Assembly (NCBI GenBank): GCA_002348225.1
Contig: DEAP01000069.1
Coordinates: 1-16,040 of the forward strand
DNA length: 16,040 bases
Source of the DNA: Dehalococcoidia bacterium UBA2979
GTDB lineage: Bacteria > Chloroflexota > Dehalococcoidia > UBA2979
Reading direction: 5' to 3'
A model generated the notes under the pieces. It saw nothing but the letters and a program-made list of their open reading frames with translations. It searched no databases and was not told where the DNA came from. Below, one piece after another: positions 14,998 to 16,040 of the stretch. Numbering within the stretch: position 1 is the stretch's first letter; each line of letters starts with the position of its first letter. Made by a program: the position numbers and the translations under genes.

Positions 14998-16040
14998 CTA
15001 TAGTCCGGATGGGTGTAGCACACTCCGAGCTACTTCGCCTGCGAGCATATCTTCGAATGCTTCATTGATTTCACTGAGAGGTCTTCGCTTGGAGATCAGT
15101 TCATCGACTTTGATCCGGCCGTCCATGTAGAGATCCACAAGTTTAGGAATATCAGTGTGGAGTGAATTAGACCCATAGAACGAACCGATGAGTTTTTTTT
15201 CGCGCAAAAATGCTCGGCCTGGCACTGTGATGTCATCACCGACTACGCCTACCACCACCGCAGTTCCGCCATCTCGGACCATATCGAAGGCCTGCCTGCA
15301 GGTGGCGCCCAGACCGATTGCTTCAAAGGCATAGTCCAGATAGCCGTTTGCTAAGTCTCTGACTTTTTCAACTGGATCTCCTTCACTAGCGTTTACAAAA
15401 TGAGTGGCTCCAAAGTCTGCAGCCATATCAAGTTTGTTATCCATCATGTCCACAGCAATGATTTTTCGGGCACCAGCAAGTCGGGCCCCTTGAACCACAT
15501 TCAACCCGACTCCCCCAATACCGATTACAGCGACATCCGAACCAGCCTCAATTTTTGCAGTGTTGATTGCTGCACCTATTCCAGTTGTAACTCCACATCC
15601 GATGAGACAGACAGTCTCGAGTGGTGCATCATTACGAATTTTGATGGCTGCTCGTTCAGGCATGACAGTGTATTCAGAGAATCCTCCCACCCCAACTCCC
15701 TGCATGATTGGTACACCGTCCTGAGACAAACGAGGGCTTCCACCGGTGTATGCCCTGTCAGGATTGTCTGGTCGTTCGCATAGCCATGGGGTACCTCGAA
15801 TACAAAAGTGGCAATTGCCTCCACAATTAGGCCTAAATCCGACAATAACGTGGTCACCTGGTGCGACAGCGCTAACGTTTGGGCCTATTTCTTCCACTAT
15901 TCCCGCTACCTCGTGTCCTAGGATGGCTGCGCTGGGTTTTGCGATCCCGGCTGGCAATGTGTCGTTCCGGAAATTATTTATCCAGTGAAGGTCGGAATGA
16001 CAGACTCCACAAGCCTCTATTTTGATCAAAACCTCACCCT
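14998..16040 (-). CDS. Zinc-dependent alcohol dehydrogenase, 5' end cut by window
   Basis: Medium-chain zinc alcohol dehydrogenase. The frame continues to the window edge (GEVLIKIEACGVCHSD is typical internal sequence), so roughly 25-30 N-terminal residues are missing; the TTG at 16029 is not a start. Catalytic zinc ligands are visible: Cys in GVCHSD, His with Glu in GHEVAG, and Cys in IGCGVTTG. The structural zinc loop has four cysteines (NCGGNCHFCIRGTPWLC), with one residue more than usual between the first two. The Rossmann motif GIGGVGLNVVQGA is followed by an aspartate in IIAVDMMDNK, which indicates NAD(H) rather than NADP(H). The overall form resembles class III and the nicotinoprotein (NDMA-dependent) alcohol dehydrogenases; substrate unknown. 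It is followed 13 bases later by the crotonase gene. Confidence 0.9.
   Translation of the reverse strand, partial: GEVLIKIEACGVCHSDLHWINNFRNDTLPAGIAKPSAAILGHEVAGIVEEIGPNVSAVAPGDHVIVGFRPNCGGNCHFCIRGTPWLCERPDNPDRAYTGGSPRLSQDGVPIMQGVGVGGFSEYTVMPERAAIKIRNDAPLETVCLIGCGVTTGIGAAINTAKIEAGSDVAVIGIGGVGLNVVQGARLAGARKIIAVDMMDNKLDMAADFGATHFVNASEGDPVEKVRDLANGYLDYAFEAIGLGATCRQAFDMVRDGGTAVVVGVVGDDITVPGRAFLREKKLIGSFYGSNSLHTDIPKLVDLYMDGRIKVDELISKRRPLSEINEAFEDMLAGEVARSVLHPSGL

Noticed and set aside
14985..15023. Longer N-terminus of the crotonase protein
   Set aside because: It would overlap the dehydrogenase gene and lacks family similarity, while ATG 14984 has a well-placed AGAAGG.

Overview
The window (about 16 kb, mid-range base composition judged by eye, not counted) is a dense bacterial chromosomal segment with 14 protein genes, two of them cut by the window edges. 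No gap exceeds about 140 bases. I see no tRNA, rRNA, CRISPR array, transposase, phage gene or attachment site. The lineage cannot be fixed from the sequence. The glycine-rich N-terminus of one ABC exporter half, the TPR-thioredoxin, and the mix of crotonase, zinc alcohol dehydrogenase and an unusual acyl-CoA carboxyltransferase would fit an environmental Chloroflexota (SAR202-like) or actinobacterial genome. That is inference only.

Layout: (1) 1-7577, plus strand: the 3' part of sbcD, then sbcC (overlapping), then two ABC exporter half-transporters about one base apart, then a PaaI-type hotdog thioesterase. This looks like one transcription unit. The two exporter halves carry complementary defects in their ATPase motifs and so should form a heterodimer with one degenerate and one working ATP site. 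(2) 7578-11752, minus strand: a GTG-started acyl-CoA carboxyltransferase, a thioredoxin-TPR (CnoX-like) protein, and a DrrAB-like ABC ATPase plus ABC-2 permease, with gaps of 3 and 9 bases and a 4-base ATGA overlap. (3) 11753-14188, plus strand: a Cas4/RecB-like PD-(D/E)XK nuclease with two CxxC pairs, an unrecognised 78-residue protein coupled to it by an ATGA overlap, and an MFS transporter. (4) 14193-16040, minus strand: a zinc alcohol dehydrogenase (5' end outside the window) followed by a crotonase-fold enzyme with a strong ribosome binding site.

The blocks meet at two tight convergent junctions (7575-7580 with no spacer; 14186-14195, a perfect palindrome holding both stops) and one divergent gap (11753-11890), the likeliest place for promoters. 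Functionally the window combines DNA end processing (SbcCD, and possibly the Cas4-like nuclease), export (two ABC systems and one MFS), protein redox or chaperone function, and acyl-CoA/alcohol metabolism. The least explained part is the nuclease plus small-protein pair at 11891-12936.
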